A stretch of 63,291 bases of DNA from JAUMXJ01 sp041781135 (GTDB lineage: Bacteria > Bacillota > Clostridia > Peptostreptococcales > Acidaminobacteraceae), in contig JBHAZV010000015.1 in NCBI GenBank assembly GCA_041781135.1, positions 1-63,291 of the forward strand. Reading direction: 5' to 3'. Of the stretch, positions 52,342 to 61,527 are shown piece by piece. Under the pieces are notes generated by a model. That model was not told where the DNA came from. It searched no databases and worked only from the letters and a program-made list of their open reading frames with translations. Position numbers and translations under genes: made by a program. Position 1 is the stretch's first letter; every line of letters begins with the position of its first letter.

Positions 52342-52719
52342 CTACTTGAGTTCTACTTCTGCACCTGCTTCTACAAGAGCAGCCTTCATTTTTTCAGCTT
52401 CTTCCTTAGGGACAGCAGTCTTGACTGTCTGAGGAGCGCCGTCTACAAGATCCTTAGCTTCTTTGAGACCAAGACCTGTGAGCTCACGCACAACCTTGAT
52501 AACTCCGATCTTCTTTGCGCCTGCATTTGAAAGCACGACATCAAATTCAGTCTTTTCGTCCGCAGCGGCAGCATCTCCGCCTGCAGCAGCACCGGCAGCA
52601 GCCACCATCACAGGTGCAGATGCGCTTACGCCGAATTCAGCTTCGCACGCTTCTACGAGCTCTTTGATTTCAAGGATAGACATACCCTTAATAGCTTCAA
52701 TGATTTGTTCTTTGTTCAT
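52342..52719 (-). CDS. rplL: 50S ribosomal protein L7/L12
   Basis: L7/L12 (125 aa) forms the flexible stalk. An N-terminal dimer domain (EQIIEAIKGMSILEIKELVEACEAEFG), an alanine-rich hinge (PVMVAAAGAAAGGDAAA) and the C-terminal domain with KIGVIKVVRELTGLGLKEAKDLVDGAP are present. It follows rplJ by 9 bases, as usual. Confidence 0.98.
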   Translation of the reverse strand: MNKEQIIEAIKGMSILEIKELVEACEAEFGVSASAPVMVAAAGAAAGGDAAAADEKTEFDVVLSNAGAKKIGVIKVVRELTGLGLKEAKDLVDGAPQTVKTAVPKEEAEKMKAALVEAGAEVELK

Positions 52720-52728
52720 AATACCCTC

Positions 52729-53229
52729 CTATGCGGTAACTTCTTTTTCTTTTTCTTTGATAATATTCGCAAGCAAGTATGCGAAGTTTGAAATAGGCGC
52801 CTTGATAGAGCCCATAAATCTGCCGATGAGAACATCCTTTGACGGAAGATCTGCAAGTTCTATGATCTTCTTGTTGTCATAGAAAACGCCCTCCACCACT
52901 CCGCATCTAAGTTCCAATTTCGGATGTGTCTTAGCAAATTCCTTGATGATTTTCGCAGGAACGACTGCGTCCGTTGTTCCAAAAGCTATAGCGTTAGGAC
53001 CGGCTAATTCCTCTGAAAGCGATTCGAACTGAGTTCCGCTGATCGCTATCTTTACGAGATTATTCTTGTAAACCTTGTAGACCACGCCGTTTTCCCTGAA
53101 TTTTGTTCTAAGCTCCGTAGCTTCTCCGGCAGTAAGTCCGCGATAGTCTACAACAACAGCAGACTTTGCACTTTCAAAATGCTCTTTAATCTGCTCTACC
53201 GCAATTTTTTTTGCATCGATTGTCGCCAT
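52729..53229 (-). CDS. rplJ: 50S ribosomal protein L10
   Basis: L10 (166 aa) holds the L7/L12 dimers. AKSAVVVDYRGLTAGEATELRTKFRENGVVYKVYKNNL is typical. The frame is open upstream to 53274, but AAGGAGGAG seven bases before ATG 53229 sets the start at MATIDAKKIAVEQ. The leader before it has the L10 autoregulatory shape. Confidence 0.97.
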   Translation of the reverse strand: MATIDAKKIAVEQIKEHFESAKSAVVVDYRGLTAGEATELRTKFRENGVVYKVYKNNLVKIAISGTQFESLSEELAGPNAIAFGTTDAVVPAKIIKEFAKTHPKLELRCGVVEGVFYDNKKIIELADLPSKDVLIGRFMGSIKAPISNFAYLLANIIKEKEKEVTA

Positions 53230-53252
53230 AACTCCTCCTTTCCAATAAATTA

Positions 53253-53331
53253 GCCTCTCTGCAACCAAAGACAAAGAGGCCGGCTGTTTCCTCGGCAGGT
53301 TATTAAGGTTTCCCCCCTGCTGTCTTCGGTA
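53253..53331 (-). promoter_or_regulatory. Ribosomal protein L10 leader
   Basis: Between rplA and rplJ the minus strand has ACCGAAGACAGCAGG, then AAACCTTAATAACCTGCCGAGG, which is the conserved kink-turn-like part of the Firmicutes L10 leader, followed by a GCCTCT-AGAGGC hairpin. The leader binds the L10/L12 complex to control rplJL. Confidence 0.85.
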
Positions 53332-53351
53332 TATTTAGTTGTTTTATAAAA

Positions 53352-54047
53352 TTACATCAGTCTTGCAGCATTAAGTTTGATCCCCGGACCCATCGTGCTG
53401 CTCAAAGTTACGCTCTTGAGGTACGTACCCTTTGCCGCCGCCGGTTTAGCCTTGATTATGGCATCAATCAGTGTGCTGAAATTCTGTTTAAGCTGCTCTT
53501 CTTCAAAAGAAACCTTTCCAATCGAAACATGTACGATATTCGATTTGTCGAGCCTGTATTCGACCTTACCTGCCTTTATCTCTGCGACGGCTTTGTCGAT
53601 TTCAAATGTGACCGTGCCCGATTTTGGGTTTGGCATCAGGCCTTTTGGTCCCAGAACCTTACCGAGCCTACCGAGCTGACCCATCATATCGGGCGTAGCG
53701 ACGATTACATCGTAGTCAAACCAGTTTTCAGACTGGATCTTCTGGATCATGTCTTCCGCTCCGGCATAGTCCGCTCCGGCTTTAAGAGCCTGATCGGCCT
53801 TGTCGCCCTTTGCGATTACAAGCACTCTCTTTGTCTTGCCCGTTCCGTACGGAAGCACTACTGCGCCTCTGATCTGCTGATCCGCATGTCTTCCGTCTAC
53901 GCCGAGCTTCAGGTGAAGCTCAACAGTTTCGTCGAATTTCGCTTTTGCTGTCTCTTTTACGAGTTTTATCGCCTCATCCGCATCATAGAGCTTATTCTTC
54001 TCTATAAGCGCAAGCGCAGCACTAAAACGCTTTCCTCTGTTTTTCAT
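53352..54047 (-). CDS. rplA: 50S ribosomal protein L1
   Basis: L1 (231 aa) forms the L1 stalk and can repress its own operon. KFDETVELHLKLGVDGRHADQQIRGAVVLPYGTGK, the LGRLGKVLGPKGLMPNPKSGTV signature and KVEYRLDKSNIVHVSIGK are present. Of two adjacent ATGs, the second (54047) has the better distance to AGGAGG. Confidence 0.98.
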   Translation of the reverse strand: MKNRGKRFSAALALIEKNKLYDADEAIKLVKETAKAKFDETVELHLKLGVDGRHADQQIRGAVVLPYGTGKTKRVLVIAKGDKADQALKAGADYAGAEDMIQKIQSENWFDYDVIVATPDMMGQLGRLGKVLGPKGLMPNPKSGTVTFEIDKAVAEIKAGKVEYRLDKSNIVHVSIGKVSFEEEQLKQNFSTLIDAIIKAKPAAAKGTYLKSVTLSSTMGPGIKLNAARLM

Positions 54048-54110
54048 CATTCCTCCTGTGGTTTAGCGGTTATCCTCCCACTTGCTTGGCACCACTGATT
54101 AAAGTCGGGT

Positions 54111-54536
54111 TTAGTCCTCGACTACGATGCCCATGCTCTTAGCCGTTCCTTCGATCATCCTCATTGCCGCCTCTACTGAAGCTGCATTAAGATCTCCCAT
54201 CTTAGTTTCGGCAATTTCTTTTACCTTAGCCCTTTTAACTGTAGCCACCTTCTTTTTGTTAGGTTCGCCCGAACCCTTTTCGATCCCCGCCGCTTTGACG
54301 AGCAGGTTCGCCGCAGGAGGTGTCTTCGTGATAAAGGAATAAGATTTGTCCTGGTAGACGGTAATAACCACAGGAATTACCATTCCCTCCTGACCCGCTG
54401 TCTTTGCATTGAATTCTTTAACGAATTGCATAATGTTGACGCCTTGAGGTCCGAGGGCGGTACCAACTGGTGGAGCCGGTGTAGCCTTTCCAGCAGGAAT
54501 CTGAAGTTTTACCATACCGGTAACTTTCTTTGCCAT
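54111..54536 (-). CDS. rplK: 50S ribosomal protein L11
   Basis: L11 (141 aa), in the GTPase-associated centre. KLQIPAGKATPAPPVGTALGPQGVNIMQFVKEFNAKT and the end motif EAAMRMIEGTAKSMGIVVED are typical. It sits between nusG and rplA. Confidence 0.98.
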   Translation of the reverse strand: MAKKVTGMVKLQIPAGKATPAPPVGTALGPQGVNIMQFVKEFNAKTAGQEGMVIPVVITVYQDKSYSFITKTPPAANLLVKAAGIEKGSGEPNKKKVATVKRAKVKEIAETKMGDLNAASVEAAMRMIEGTAKSMGIVVED

Positions 54537-54549
54537 TGTTCACTTCCTA

Positions 54550-55191
54550 CTAATTTATTTTTATAACCTTGCTGTATGCGACCTCGGTAGGCGCATTATT
54601 CAGCGAGGATACTAACACTTTGACGGTCTCTCTCTCAGGGTAGACTTCTTCGACCACGCCATAACTGCCCTGTAGAAAACCTTCTTTAACAATCTGTACT
54701 CTGTCGCCTACCTCAAACCGCGAAATAATCTTCTTGCTCGCATTTCTGAGGGTATCGACTTCCTCTCTTGTAAGCGGAGTAGGTTTGGTACCCGCCCCGA
54801 CAAACCCTGTGACGCCTCGAGTATTTCTCACGAGGAACCAAGATTTGTCATTGTGTATCATCTTGACGAACACATAGCCAGGATATATGATTTTCTCCCT
54901 ATATTCCTTTTTGGAATCGTCCGCCTTTTTCTTGGAAGATTTTTCTTTTTCCACCTTGCTTACAGGCACGTTAACCTTGAGGATCTGGTCGCCCATCTCC
55001 TTGCTCTGGACTATTTTCTCGATGCTCTGTTTGACCTTTATCTCGTGACCGGTGTAGGTATGCACTACATACCATCTTGCTTCGCTTCCCGGTTCGTCGA
55101 GATCAAAGCCATTGTCATCTTCGGCATCTTCCGAGAGAATATCCTGCGCCTGATCTTCAAGGTGATCGTTTTCAAACATCGGTACACCCAC
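54550..55191 (-). CDS. nusG: Transcription elongation factor NusG with acidic N-terminal extension
   Basis: NusG binds RNA polymerase and affects pausing. The NGN domain begins at about residue 40 (ARWYVVHTYTGHEIKVKQSIEKI) and the KOW domain with GDRVQIVKEGFLQGSYGVVEEV ends the protein. An extra, highly acidic stretch of about 35 residues (NDHLEDQAQDILSEDAEDDNG) precedes the NGN domain, and a lysine-rich insert (EKEKSSKKKADDSKKE) lies inside it. Total 213 residues from GTG 55191, which overlaps the secE stop; ATG 55179 is an equally good start. Confidence 0.95.
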   Translation of the reverse strand: MGVPMFENDHLEDQAQDILSEDAEDDNGFDLDEPGSEARWYVVHTYTGHEIKVKQSIEKIVQSKEMGDQILKVNVPVSKVEKEKSSKKKADDSKKEYREKIIYPGYVFVKMIHNDKSWFLVRNTRGVTGFVGAGTKPTPLTREEVDTLRNASKKIISRFEVGDRVQIVKEGFLQGSYGVVEEVYPERETVKVLVSSLNNAPTEVAYSKVIKIN

Positions 55192-55388
55192 TACGCCAAG
55201 ACATTAAACAACGCCTTGAACACAAAGTCCATCGCGCCGATAGCCACCGCAGCAATCGCACACATCACGACAACCACTGTAGTATAGTTTATAACTTCTT
55301 TTTTGCCGGGCCACGCGACCTTTTTCATCTCGCTTCTGACGTTTTTAAAATAGCTCGGTTTTGCCTCTTTGTTCATATTTGCAGACAT
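55191..55388 (-). CDS. secE: Preprotein translocase subunit SecE
   Basis: A 65-residue SecE with one transmembrane helix (about 36-60, TTVVVVMCAIAAVAIGAMDFVFKAL) and the conserved amphipathic piece YFKNVRSEMKKVAWPGKKEVINYT before it. It is part of the SecYEG channel. Standard place before nusG. Confidence 0.97.
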   Translation of the reverse strand: MSANMNKEAKPSYFKNVRSEMKKVAWPGKKEVINYTTVVVVMCAIAAVAIGAMDFVFKALFNVLA

Positions 55389-55408
55389 AGATTCTCCTCA
55401 CCCAAGAA

Positions 55409-55558
55409 CTACTTGGTTTCTTTGTGCATAGTATGTGTCTTGCAAACTCTGCAATACTTTTTCATTTCAATTCTGTCAGGATCATTCTTTTTGTTTTTTG
55501 CAGTACTGTAATTCCTGTTCTTGCAATCCTGGCAAGCAAGTGTGATGTTTACTCTCAT
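55409..55558 (-). CDS. rpmG: 50S ribosomal protein L33 (zinc-binding form)
   Basis: A 49-residue L33: MRVNITLACQDCKNRNY at the start and KKYCRVCKTHTMHKETK at the end. The two CxxC pairs (CQDC and CRVC) show the zinc-containing form rather than the zinc-free one. AAGGAGG lies three bases before the ATG at 55558. First gene of the rpmG-secE-nusG-rplKAJL transcript. Confidence 0.96.
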   Translation of the reverse strand: MRVNITLACQDCKNRNYSTAKNKKNDPDRIEMKKYCRVCKTHTMHKETK

Positions 55559-55597
55559 ACTTCCTCCTTACACATATACTCTATGAGCGTACGGAAT

Positions 55598-55626
55598 ATT
55601 TTAACACTCCCCAAAACGTGTGTCAA
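55598..55626 (-). promoter_or_regulatory. Promoter of the rpmG-secE-nusG-rpl operon
   Basis: TTGACA (55626-55621), 17 bases, TAAAAT (55603-55598) on the minus strand. It stands about 40 bases before the rpmG start. Confidence 0.9.
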
Positions 55627-55646
55627 GCAATTTAATTGTTACATAT

Positions 55647-56021
55647 TTATCTAATCCCTTTCCCTATCTTCATATCCAATCGCCATTTCGGAGCTTCACC
55701 ATCGTCGCCCCAATATTCATCCAGCAAAGCAATTTTTCCATCTTCCACCCTAAAAAATGAAGTTACATGGAAAGAAACCGAGCTGAATACCCTTGTTACC
55801 GTAATAATTAAATCTCCTATCTCTTCTATTCGCTCGACTTCTCCATCCCATTTGCCGGGATACTCGCAGTTGGCTCTTATAAATTCGTCCAAAGTGAACT
55901 CTTCATTAGTATTATGCCACCTGATAACCGCTTTTTCTCTAAAATAGCCTCGTATTGCATCAGGATTCTGCCGAACGACAGCCTCCCAAAATTCTTTCGC
56001 CTTAAATTTCTTCTCAATCAT
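55647..56021 (-). CDS. SnoaL/NTF2-like domain protein
   Basis: A 124-residue protein with the cone-like SnoaL/NTF2 fold: FWEAVVRQNPDAIRGYFREKAVIRWHNTNEEFTLDEFIRANCEYPGKW, then strands ending SFFRVEDGKIALLDEYWGDDGEAPKWR. The family includes small enzymes and binding proteins of many kinds; the role is unknown. ATG 56021 with AGGT upstream is preferred over 56027. It has no obvious partner gene. Confidence 0.8.
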   Translation of the reverse strand: MIEKKFKAKEFWEAVVRQNPDAIRGYFREKAVIRWHNTNEEFTLDEFIRANCEYPGKWDGEVERIEEIGDLIITVTRVFSSVSFHVTSFFRVEDGKIALLDEYWGDDGEAPKWRLDMKIGKGIR

Positions 56022-56156
56022 CGTCATACCTTATGCAATCCTTATCTTTATTGAATTACAACACAGCAGGTCAATATTACAACAAACCGATTCAAAATTC
56101 AATATTGGTATTGTATTTACAATCACTTTGTGTACAATGGGGAATGGAGGCTATAT

Positions 56157-57359
56157 ATGAATCAAGAGACCGAAACAACTGTCAGGCACAAACGCGCGAT
56201 TTCTCTCGAAACCATCGTTTTCCTGGCAGTGTTCCTTTCGCTGTTCGGATACCTCGGATCCGTCATGGGTGTAGACAATATGTTCAATACGCTCATGAAC
56301 ACAGCGCACTACCTGCTGCTCGATGTAGTATTCTTTATTATGGCGATAGCTGTTCTGGCCGGAGCCGTCAGCGCGCTATTTTCAGAATTCGGAGTCGTTG
56401 CGCTCGCAAACAAGGCGATATCTGCAATAATGCGTCCGCTCTACGGACTTCCCGGCGCGGCTTCGCTCGGAATCGTCACGACCTATCTCTCTGACAACCC
56501 TGCGATAATCCCACTTGCAAACGACGAGGGCTTCAAAAAGTTTTTCAAAAACTATGAACTCCCCACTCTATGCAATCTCGGAACCGCATTCGGAATGGGC
56601 TTTGTCCTAACAACTTTCATGATCGGGCTCGGTCAGGGAACAGAGTACATCGGCGCTGCCGCCATAGGAAATGTAGGCGCGTTTATCGGATCCATCGTCT
56701 CTGTAAGACTCATGCGAAGACACAGCAAAAAATTCTTCGGTATAAAAAAAGGTCAAAAAGAAGAAGTAGCTGAAACCGCAAATATGAATCTGAGGATTGT
56801 TCGCGAGGGCTCTATTTTCGAAAGAACGCTCGATGCGCTGCTCGAAGGCGGCAAATCCGGCGTCGAGCTCGGACTTGCCATAATCCCGGGTGTCCTCATA
56901 ATATGCACTATCGTTATGATGCTCACATTCGGTCCGGGCGAAACCCAAGTAGAAATCGACGGAGTTATGACGACAGTCAAGGCGTATACAGGAGCCAAAA
57001 AAGAGGGAATCGCGTTCTTCCCGATGCTCGGAGACTTCCTCAGCCCGGTCCTCAAACCGCTTTTCGGCTTTACATCGGCGGAAGCTATCACTTTCCCTAT
57101 TACTTCACTCGGTTCAGTCGGCGCTGCAATGGGGCTGCTCAAAGGCTTTACTGCACAAGGGCTTGTAACAGTCAACGACATAGCCGTATTTACGGCAATG
57201 GGTATGTGCTGGTCGGGTTATCTCAGCACTCACGTAGGTATGATGGATGCACTCGGAGTAAGGAAACTTACATCAAAAGCAATTCTTTCTCATACAATCG
57301 GCGGCCTTGTTGCCGGAATTTCGGCACATCTCATATGTATGCTTTTCGGAATGGCATAG
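56157..57359 (+). CDS. CD0519/CD1768-family membrane protein (nucleoside-recognition/Gate domains)
   Basis: A 400-residue membrane protein with about ten helices in two Gate-like halves: ISLETIVFLAVFLSLFGYLGSVMGVDNMF, GVVTTYLSDNPAIIPL-type motif (GIVTTYLSDNPAIIPLANDEGFKKFF) and a second half with FFPMLGDFLSPVLKPLFGF and LGSVGAAMGLL. Found across Clostridia; the substrate is unknown. GGAGG seven bases before sets the start at ATG 56157. The next gene begins one base after the stop. Confidence 0.88.
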   Translation: MNQETETTVRHKRAISLETIVFLAVFLSLFGYLGSVMGVDNMFNTLMNTAHYLLLDVVFFIMAIAVLAGAVSALFSEFGVVALANKAISAIMRPLYGLPGAASLGIVTTYLSDNPAIIPLANDEGFKKFFKNYELPTLCNLGTAFGMGFVLTTFMIGLGQGTEYIGAAAIGNVGAFIGSIVSVRLMRRHSKKFFGIKKGQKEEVAETANMNLRIVREGSIFERTLDALLEGGKSGVELGLAIIPGVLIICTIVMMLTFGPGETQVEIDGVMTTVKAYTGAKKEGIAFFPMLGDFLSPVLKPLFGFTSAEAITFPITSLGSVGAAMGLLKGFTAQGLVTVNDIAVFTAMGMCWSGYLSTHVGMMDALGVRKLTSKAILSHTIGGLVAGISAHLICMLFGMA

Positions 57360-57360
57360 C

Positions 57361-57600
57361 ATGAACCACTACATAAAAAAAATCGGCTTCACCGGCACAA
57401 TATATATAAAGGAATACGACAAGATCAAGCACCACAAGAATAAGGCGCGAGAGCTTAACGAAGATACAGTCGCAGAACAGTTCAAAGCCGGAAATGCCGT
57501 TATCACAGTACTCAACGAAGAAAGCGGAAAAGAGACGTTAATCGACGAATTTTCAAGTGCCGAGGAGATAAAAAAATATCTCGGAAGCAAGTTTCTGTAG
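57361..57600 (+). CDS. Small protein of unknown function behind the Gate-domain membrane protein
   Basis: A 79-residue soluble protein (MNHYIKKIGFTGTIYIKEYDKIKHH...). It has alternating charge and no membrane part. The ATG follows the stop of the membrane protein by one base, so it is probably coupled to it. I do not recognise the family; it could be an accessory subunit. After it, a 160-base gap holds an ACCGGC-GCCGGT hairpin around 57625-57655. Confidence 0.65.
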   Translation: MNHYIKKIGFTGTIYIKEYDKIKHHKNKARELNEDTVAEQFKAGNAVITVLNEESGKETLIDEFSSAEEIKKYLGSKFL

Positions 57601-57764
57601 CCGGCGCTCCGTGTACAATACAGAATACCGGCTTAAGCGTATTCTTCGCCGGTACACAGCGCACCGCACATGCATTGCAGACACGAAAACGCACCGCCCG
57701 AGCGCGAGCGCCACATGGCGCAAACTCATCTAATGCACACAAATAACATTCAAGGAGGAGATAT

Positions 57765-59579
57765 ATGAATAACTGGTCACTCAAAGAAATCTACAGCGGA
57801 TTCGGCGATCCGGCCATAGAAAAAGACTTCAAGGCCGCCGAAAAACTTATATCCGAACTCGACAAACAGATCGCCGCTATGAAGACTGATGCCGATTTCG
57901 AAAAAGTAATGAAAAACTCCGAAAAGCTCAGTTTGTATTTCAGAAAATTAGGCAGCTTCGGCAATCTCAGCCGCACCGTCAATACGCAGGACAAGGACGC
58001 CAACAATCTTCGCAACAAGGTGGCTGTGCTCGGCACAAAAACCTCAGCTTTTAACACGCGCATCATTGCATTTATATCAAAACACAAAAACGTCGAAAAG
58101 CTGATAAGCAGCTCGAAATACCTGGAAAAGATTGCATTTGTAATCAGAAAAATGAAAGCGCAGGCATCGCATATGCTTCCGGCCGAAATGGAGGAAATAG
58201 TTTCAAAGCTGTCCATAGATGGCGCGGATGCATGGGAAAATCTGTTTGACCTGCTCACTTCCACGGTAGAAGCGGAGCTGCCGAGCGGCAAAAAGGTTTC
58301 GCTGCCTGTCGTGCGCTCAATGTCAAGCGATGCATCAGAAGAAGTCAGAAAATCCGCATACGAAGCAGAGCTTAAATGCTATGAAAAAATCGATAAATCT
58401 GTTGCCGCAGCGCTCACAAGCATAAAGGGCGAGGTCATTACAATGGCGGAGCAGCGAGGCTATGATTCTCCGCTAAGCATGACACTGGATCAGAGCAATA
58501 TGAGCCGCGAAACTCTCGACGCGCTAATCGCCGCAGTAGAGAAAAATCTGCCAATGCTCCAAAAATATTTAAAAGCAAAGGCGCAGTACATGGGTTACAA
58601 AAACGGTCTGCCTTTCTACAATCTCAACGCGAAGTTCGGCAAATCAAAAAAATATACATATGAACAGGCGCAGCAGTTCGTTTTAGATGCATTCGGATCA
58701 TTCTCTCCGGCGCTGCAAAAAACTGCAAAAACCGCTTTTGATAAAAACTGGATAGACGTCGAACCAAAAAACGGCAAGGTTGGCGGCGCGTTCTGCTATC
58801 CTCTGCCATATATCGGAGAATTCAGGGTTCTCACCAACTTCAAAGGCAATTTTACAGACCTTATGACGCTCGCCCACGAGCTTGGGCACGGCTACCACGC
58901 AATAGTCGCAAAAGACGAAAATCTGCACAACCTTGACTATCCTATGACACTCGCCGAGACTGCGTCCACATTCTGTGAGACCATCGTCTACAACAAGCTG
59001 CTGGAAGAATCGTGCGACCTCAACCTGCTCGAGAGTATGATTCAGGATATCTGCGCAATAGTGGTCGATATCTATTCGAGATACCTGTTTGAAACGCGAG
59101 TATTCGAGGAACGAAAGACCCACCAGCCGTCAGCGGACGACTACAAACAATATATGCTCGACGCACAAAGAAAAGCATATGGCAAGGGGCTTGATCCAAA
59201 GACAATGCACCCATATATGTGGGCGTGCAAGGGACACTACTATTCGGCTTCGCTTAGTTTTTACAATTTCCCTTATACGTTCGGACAGCTGTTTGCAACG
59301 GGACTTTTCAAGCTGTTCAAGCAAAATCCAAAAGAATTTATCCCTAAGTACGACGAACTGCTGAAGTCAGCAGGCAGAGCTTCTGTCGAAGATGTATGTG
59401 CAATCATGGGAATCGATCCTACAAAAACAGATTTCTGGCAGTCGTCATTCGACGTATATGCTGAGCTTGTTGATAAGTATATCGAAATGACAAATACAAA
59501 AAAAACGGCTTCAAAAAAAACATCGAATAAGAAAGCAGAAGCAAAGGGTTGCAAAGCGAAGTGTTCACCCAAAAAATAG
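57765..59579 (+). CDS. pepF: Oligoendopeptidase F
   Basis: A cytoplasmic M3 zinc metallopeptidase (604 aa) that cuts short peptides. The zinc motif HELGH is at 371-375, with the third ligand glutamate in LAETASTFCE. ALTSIKGEVITMAEQRGYDSPL and GGAFCYPLPYIGEFRVLTNFKGN are family blocks. The C-terminus has an added lysine-rich tail (KKTASKKTSNKKAEAKGCKAKC) not usual in PepF. AAGGAGG precedes the ATG. Confidence 0.96.
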   Translation: MNNWSLKEIYSGFGDPAIEKDFKAAEKLISELDKQIAAMKTDADFEKVMKNSEKLSLYFRKLGSFGNLSRTVNTQDKDANNLRNKVAVLGTKTSAFNTRIIAFISKHKNVEKLISSSKYLEKIAFVIRKMKAQASHMLPAEMEEIVSKLSIDGADAWENLFDLLTSTVEAELPSGKKVSLPVVRSMSSDASEEVRKSAYEAELKCYEKIDKSVAAALTSIKGEVITMAEQRGYDSPLSMTLDQSNMSRETLDALIAAVEKNLPMLQKYLKAKAQYMGYKNGLPFYNLNAKFGKSKKYTYEQAQQFVLDAFGSFSPALQKTAKTAFDKNWIDVEPKNGKVGGAFCYPLPYIGEFRVLTNFKGNFTDLMTLAHELGHGYHAIVAKDENLHNLDYPMTLAETASTFCETIVYNKLLEESCDLNLLESMIQDICAIVVDIYSRYLFETRVFEERKTHQPSADDYKQYMLDAQRKAYGKGLDPKTMHPYMWACKGHYYSASLSFYNFPYTFGQLFATGLFKLFKQNPKEFIPKYDELLKSAGRASVEDVCAIMGIDPTKTDFWQSSFDVYAELVDKYIEMTNTKKTASKKTSNKKAEAKGCKAKCSPKK

Positions 59580-59594
59580 TCGCACAATAAAAAG

Positions 59595-59621
59595 GGGGCA
59601 AAGTTTTTGAAACTTTGCCCC
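59595..59621 (+). terminator. Terminator after pepF
   Basis: GGGGCAAAGTTT and AAACTTTGCCCC make a perfect 12-base stem with a TTG loop, followed by TGTTTAGTT. Confidence 0.85.
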
Positions 59622-59747
59622 TGTTTAGTTAAGCTGCACAAGCTTGGTCGAATGATTGATTAAAATCGCTCAAATTTTTGGCACAAAGCCTCGGCAGAAT
59701 ATTCGGCGCACTTTTGAGTAGCATCGGCATCTTTTTTTGACCTATTA

Positions 59748-59756
59748 TGATAAAAT
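59748..59756 (+). promoter_or_regulatory. Extended -10 promoter of the ABC exporter genes, leaderless
   Basis: TGATAAAAT is an extended -10 whose last base is six bases before the ATG at 59763; transcription is predicted to start at the ATG itself. No ribosome-binding site is seen. Confidence 0.55.
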
Positions 59757-59762
59757 ACAGAC

Positions 59763-60725
59763 ATGAAGGGCATAAACATCATTGAAACTCAAAATTTAGC
59801 AAAATACTACGGCAACGCGCGCGGTATAGAGGATGTAACGCTGACGGTTCAAAAGGGTGATTTTTTCGGATTTATCGGACCGAACGGCGCAGGCAAATCG
59901 ACGACTATACGGATTTTGCTTGGGCTGATTTATAACAGCGGGGGTGATGCAAAAGTATTTGGGATGAATCCTGCCACAAATAGTTGTAAAATTCTCTCCA
60001 AAGTTGGTTATGTTTCGTCCGAATCCAAATTTCACCCTGAAATGCGAGGCTCCGAAGTCCTAAGATTATCCGCAGCGCTTCGGCATAAAAATATAGACAG
60101 CTTCAGCAATGAGCTTTGCAGCAGGCTGCAGTTCGACATGAACAAACGGGTAAGAGAACTATCATTTGGGAACAGAAAAAAGCTCGCCATTATTTCTGCG
60201 CTTCAGCACAAGCCCGAGCTTGTAATATTAGATGAGCCGACAAGCGGTATCGATCCACTGATACAGCATGAATTTTTTTGTATTTTAGAAGAGCTTAACG
60301 CCGGCGGTACAACTATTTTCCTATCATCTCACGTGCTTACCGAAGTTCAGAGATATTGCAGGCGCACGGCGATTATCAAGGCCGGGAAAGTAGTGGCGTG
60401 CGAGGATACTTATGCACTTCTCGGACCCCGCGTCAAAAGGGTAACGCTTTCCGGGGATTTTGCTGCACATCAAAACGCGCCGGAAAACTTATTCAGCAGA
60501 ATCTTAAAAAACGCCGACGGCGCCGCTTTAAACAGCGAATCTGCCGACAGCTCGCCCGGCGGCAGCCGCATTTTCAACCTGGAGAAATTACAACCCAGCG
60601 GCCTTAGCTTCCTTTATCGCGGCGATGTCAAAGAGCTGCTTATGCAACTGGTCGGTTTGGAAATCGAAGACATCAGCATTTCCGATCCGAATTTGGAAGA
60701 AGTATTTATGCATTACTATGCTTAA
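59763..60725 (+). CDS. ABC transporter ATP-binding protein
   Basis: A 320-residue ABC ATPase of the drug/bacitracin exporter type: Walker A GPNGAGKST, signature LSFGNRKKLAIISAL (LSFGN in place of LSGGQ), Walker B LVILDEPTSGIDP, and the switch histidine in FLSSHVLTEV. The C-terminal part of about 100 residues has a Ser/Gly-rich loop. The permease gene follows at once. A possible leaderless start is noted above. Confidence 0.95.
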   Translation: MKGINIIETQNLAKYYGNARGIEDVTLTVQKGDFFGFIGPNGAGKSTTIRILLGLIYNSGGDAKVFGMNPATNSCKILSKVGYVSSESKFHPEMRGSEVLRLSAALRHKNIDSFSNELCSRLQFDMNKRVRELSFGNRKKLAIISALQHKPELVILDEPTSGIDPLIQHEFFCILEELNAGGTTIFLSSHVLTEVQRYCRRTAIIKAGKVVACEDTYALLGPRVKRVTLSGDFAAHQNAPENLFSRILKNADGAALNSESADSSPGGSRIFNLEKLQPSGLSFLYRGDVKELLMQLVGLEIEDISISDPNLEEVFMHYYA

Positions 60726-60741
60726 AAATCAGAGAGGTATT

Positions 60742-61524
60742 ATGGTGCTTTTTAATCATGAAATAAGGCGAGCAAAGAAAACTTGGATCATATGGACGCT
60801 GTCCATAAGCATTCTGATGGCTATATGCGTATTTATATACAAAGATCTCAAGCCCCAAATGGAAAGTATGTCGGAACTCTTCTCATCGATGGGCGCACTT
60901 GGAGCTGCCTTTGGAATGAGCAAAATCAACCTTGGCACTTTTATTGGATTTTATGCACTCGAATGCGGGAACATGCTTGGACTTGGCGGTGCGCTGTTTG
61001 CGGCGATAATTGGCATCTCTTCCTTAGCAAAGGAAGAGACAGATGGAACTGCCGAATTTTTGCTCACTCACCCCATCGGCAGAATACGCTATGCAGCCGA
61101 AAAACTTGCCGCTGTGGTTTTGCAGGTGGTTGCACTCAATTTAGCTGTATTTATCGTCACGGCTTTAAGCACCGCCGCAATTGGCGAGGACGCTTTTTCG
61201 CCTAAATTTCTGCTCGTACACTATATGTTTCTTTTGCTTCATCTTCAAATTGCAGCAATGTCAGTAGGGTTATCCGCATTAATAAAAAATGCCGGCTTGG
61301 GAATCGGAATCGGCACTACTATAATATTGTATTTTTTGAATATTATTGCAAATATGACTGAAAAAGCAAAATTCCTGGAATATTTTACTCCCTTTGCATA
61401 CGCAGAAGGCGCGGAGGTCATATCCTCCGGCGTAAACCGGCTATACCTTACGCTTGGCGCACTATGTGCTGTTGCACTTCTTTCTGCTGGATTTTGGATA
61501 TTCAGAAAAAAGGACATAGCATAA
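60742..61524 (+). CDS. ABC transporter permease (ABC-2 type)
   Basis: A 260-residue membrane protein with six hydrophobic helices, partner of the ATPase before it. The start FNHEIRRAKKTWIIWTLSISILMAICVFIY and EETDGTAEFLLTHPIGRIRYAAEKL are typical of ABC-2 exporters. I chose ATG 60742 with AGAGAGGT upstream; ATG 60718, overlapping the ATPase stop, is an alternative. The substrate is unknown. Confidence 0.9.
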   Translation: MVLFNHEIRRAKKTWIIWTLSISILMAICVFIYKDLKPQMESMSELFSSMGALGAAFGMSKINLGTFIGFYALECGNMLGLGGALFAAIIGISSLAKEETDGTAEFLLTHPIGRIRYAAEKLAAVVLQVVALNLAVFIVTALSTAAIGEDAFSPKFLLVHYMFLLLHLQIAAMSVGLSALIKNAGLGIGIGTTIILYFLNIIANMTEKAKFLEYFTPFAYAEGAEVISSGVNRLYLTLGALCAVALLSAGFWIFRKKDIA

Positions 61525-61527
61525 GAA

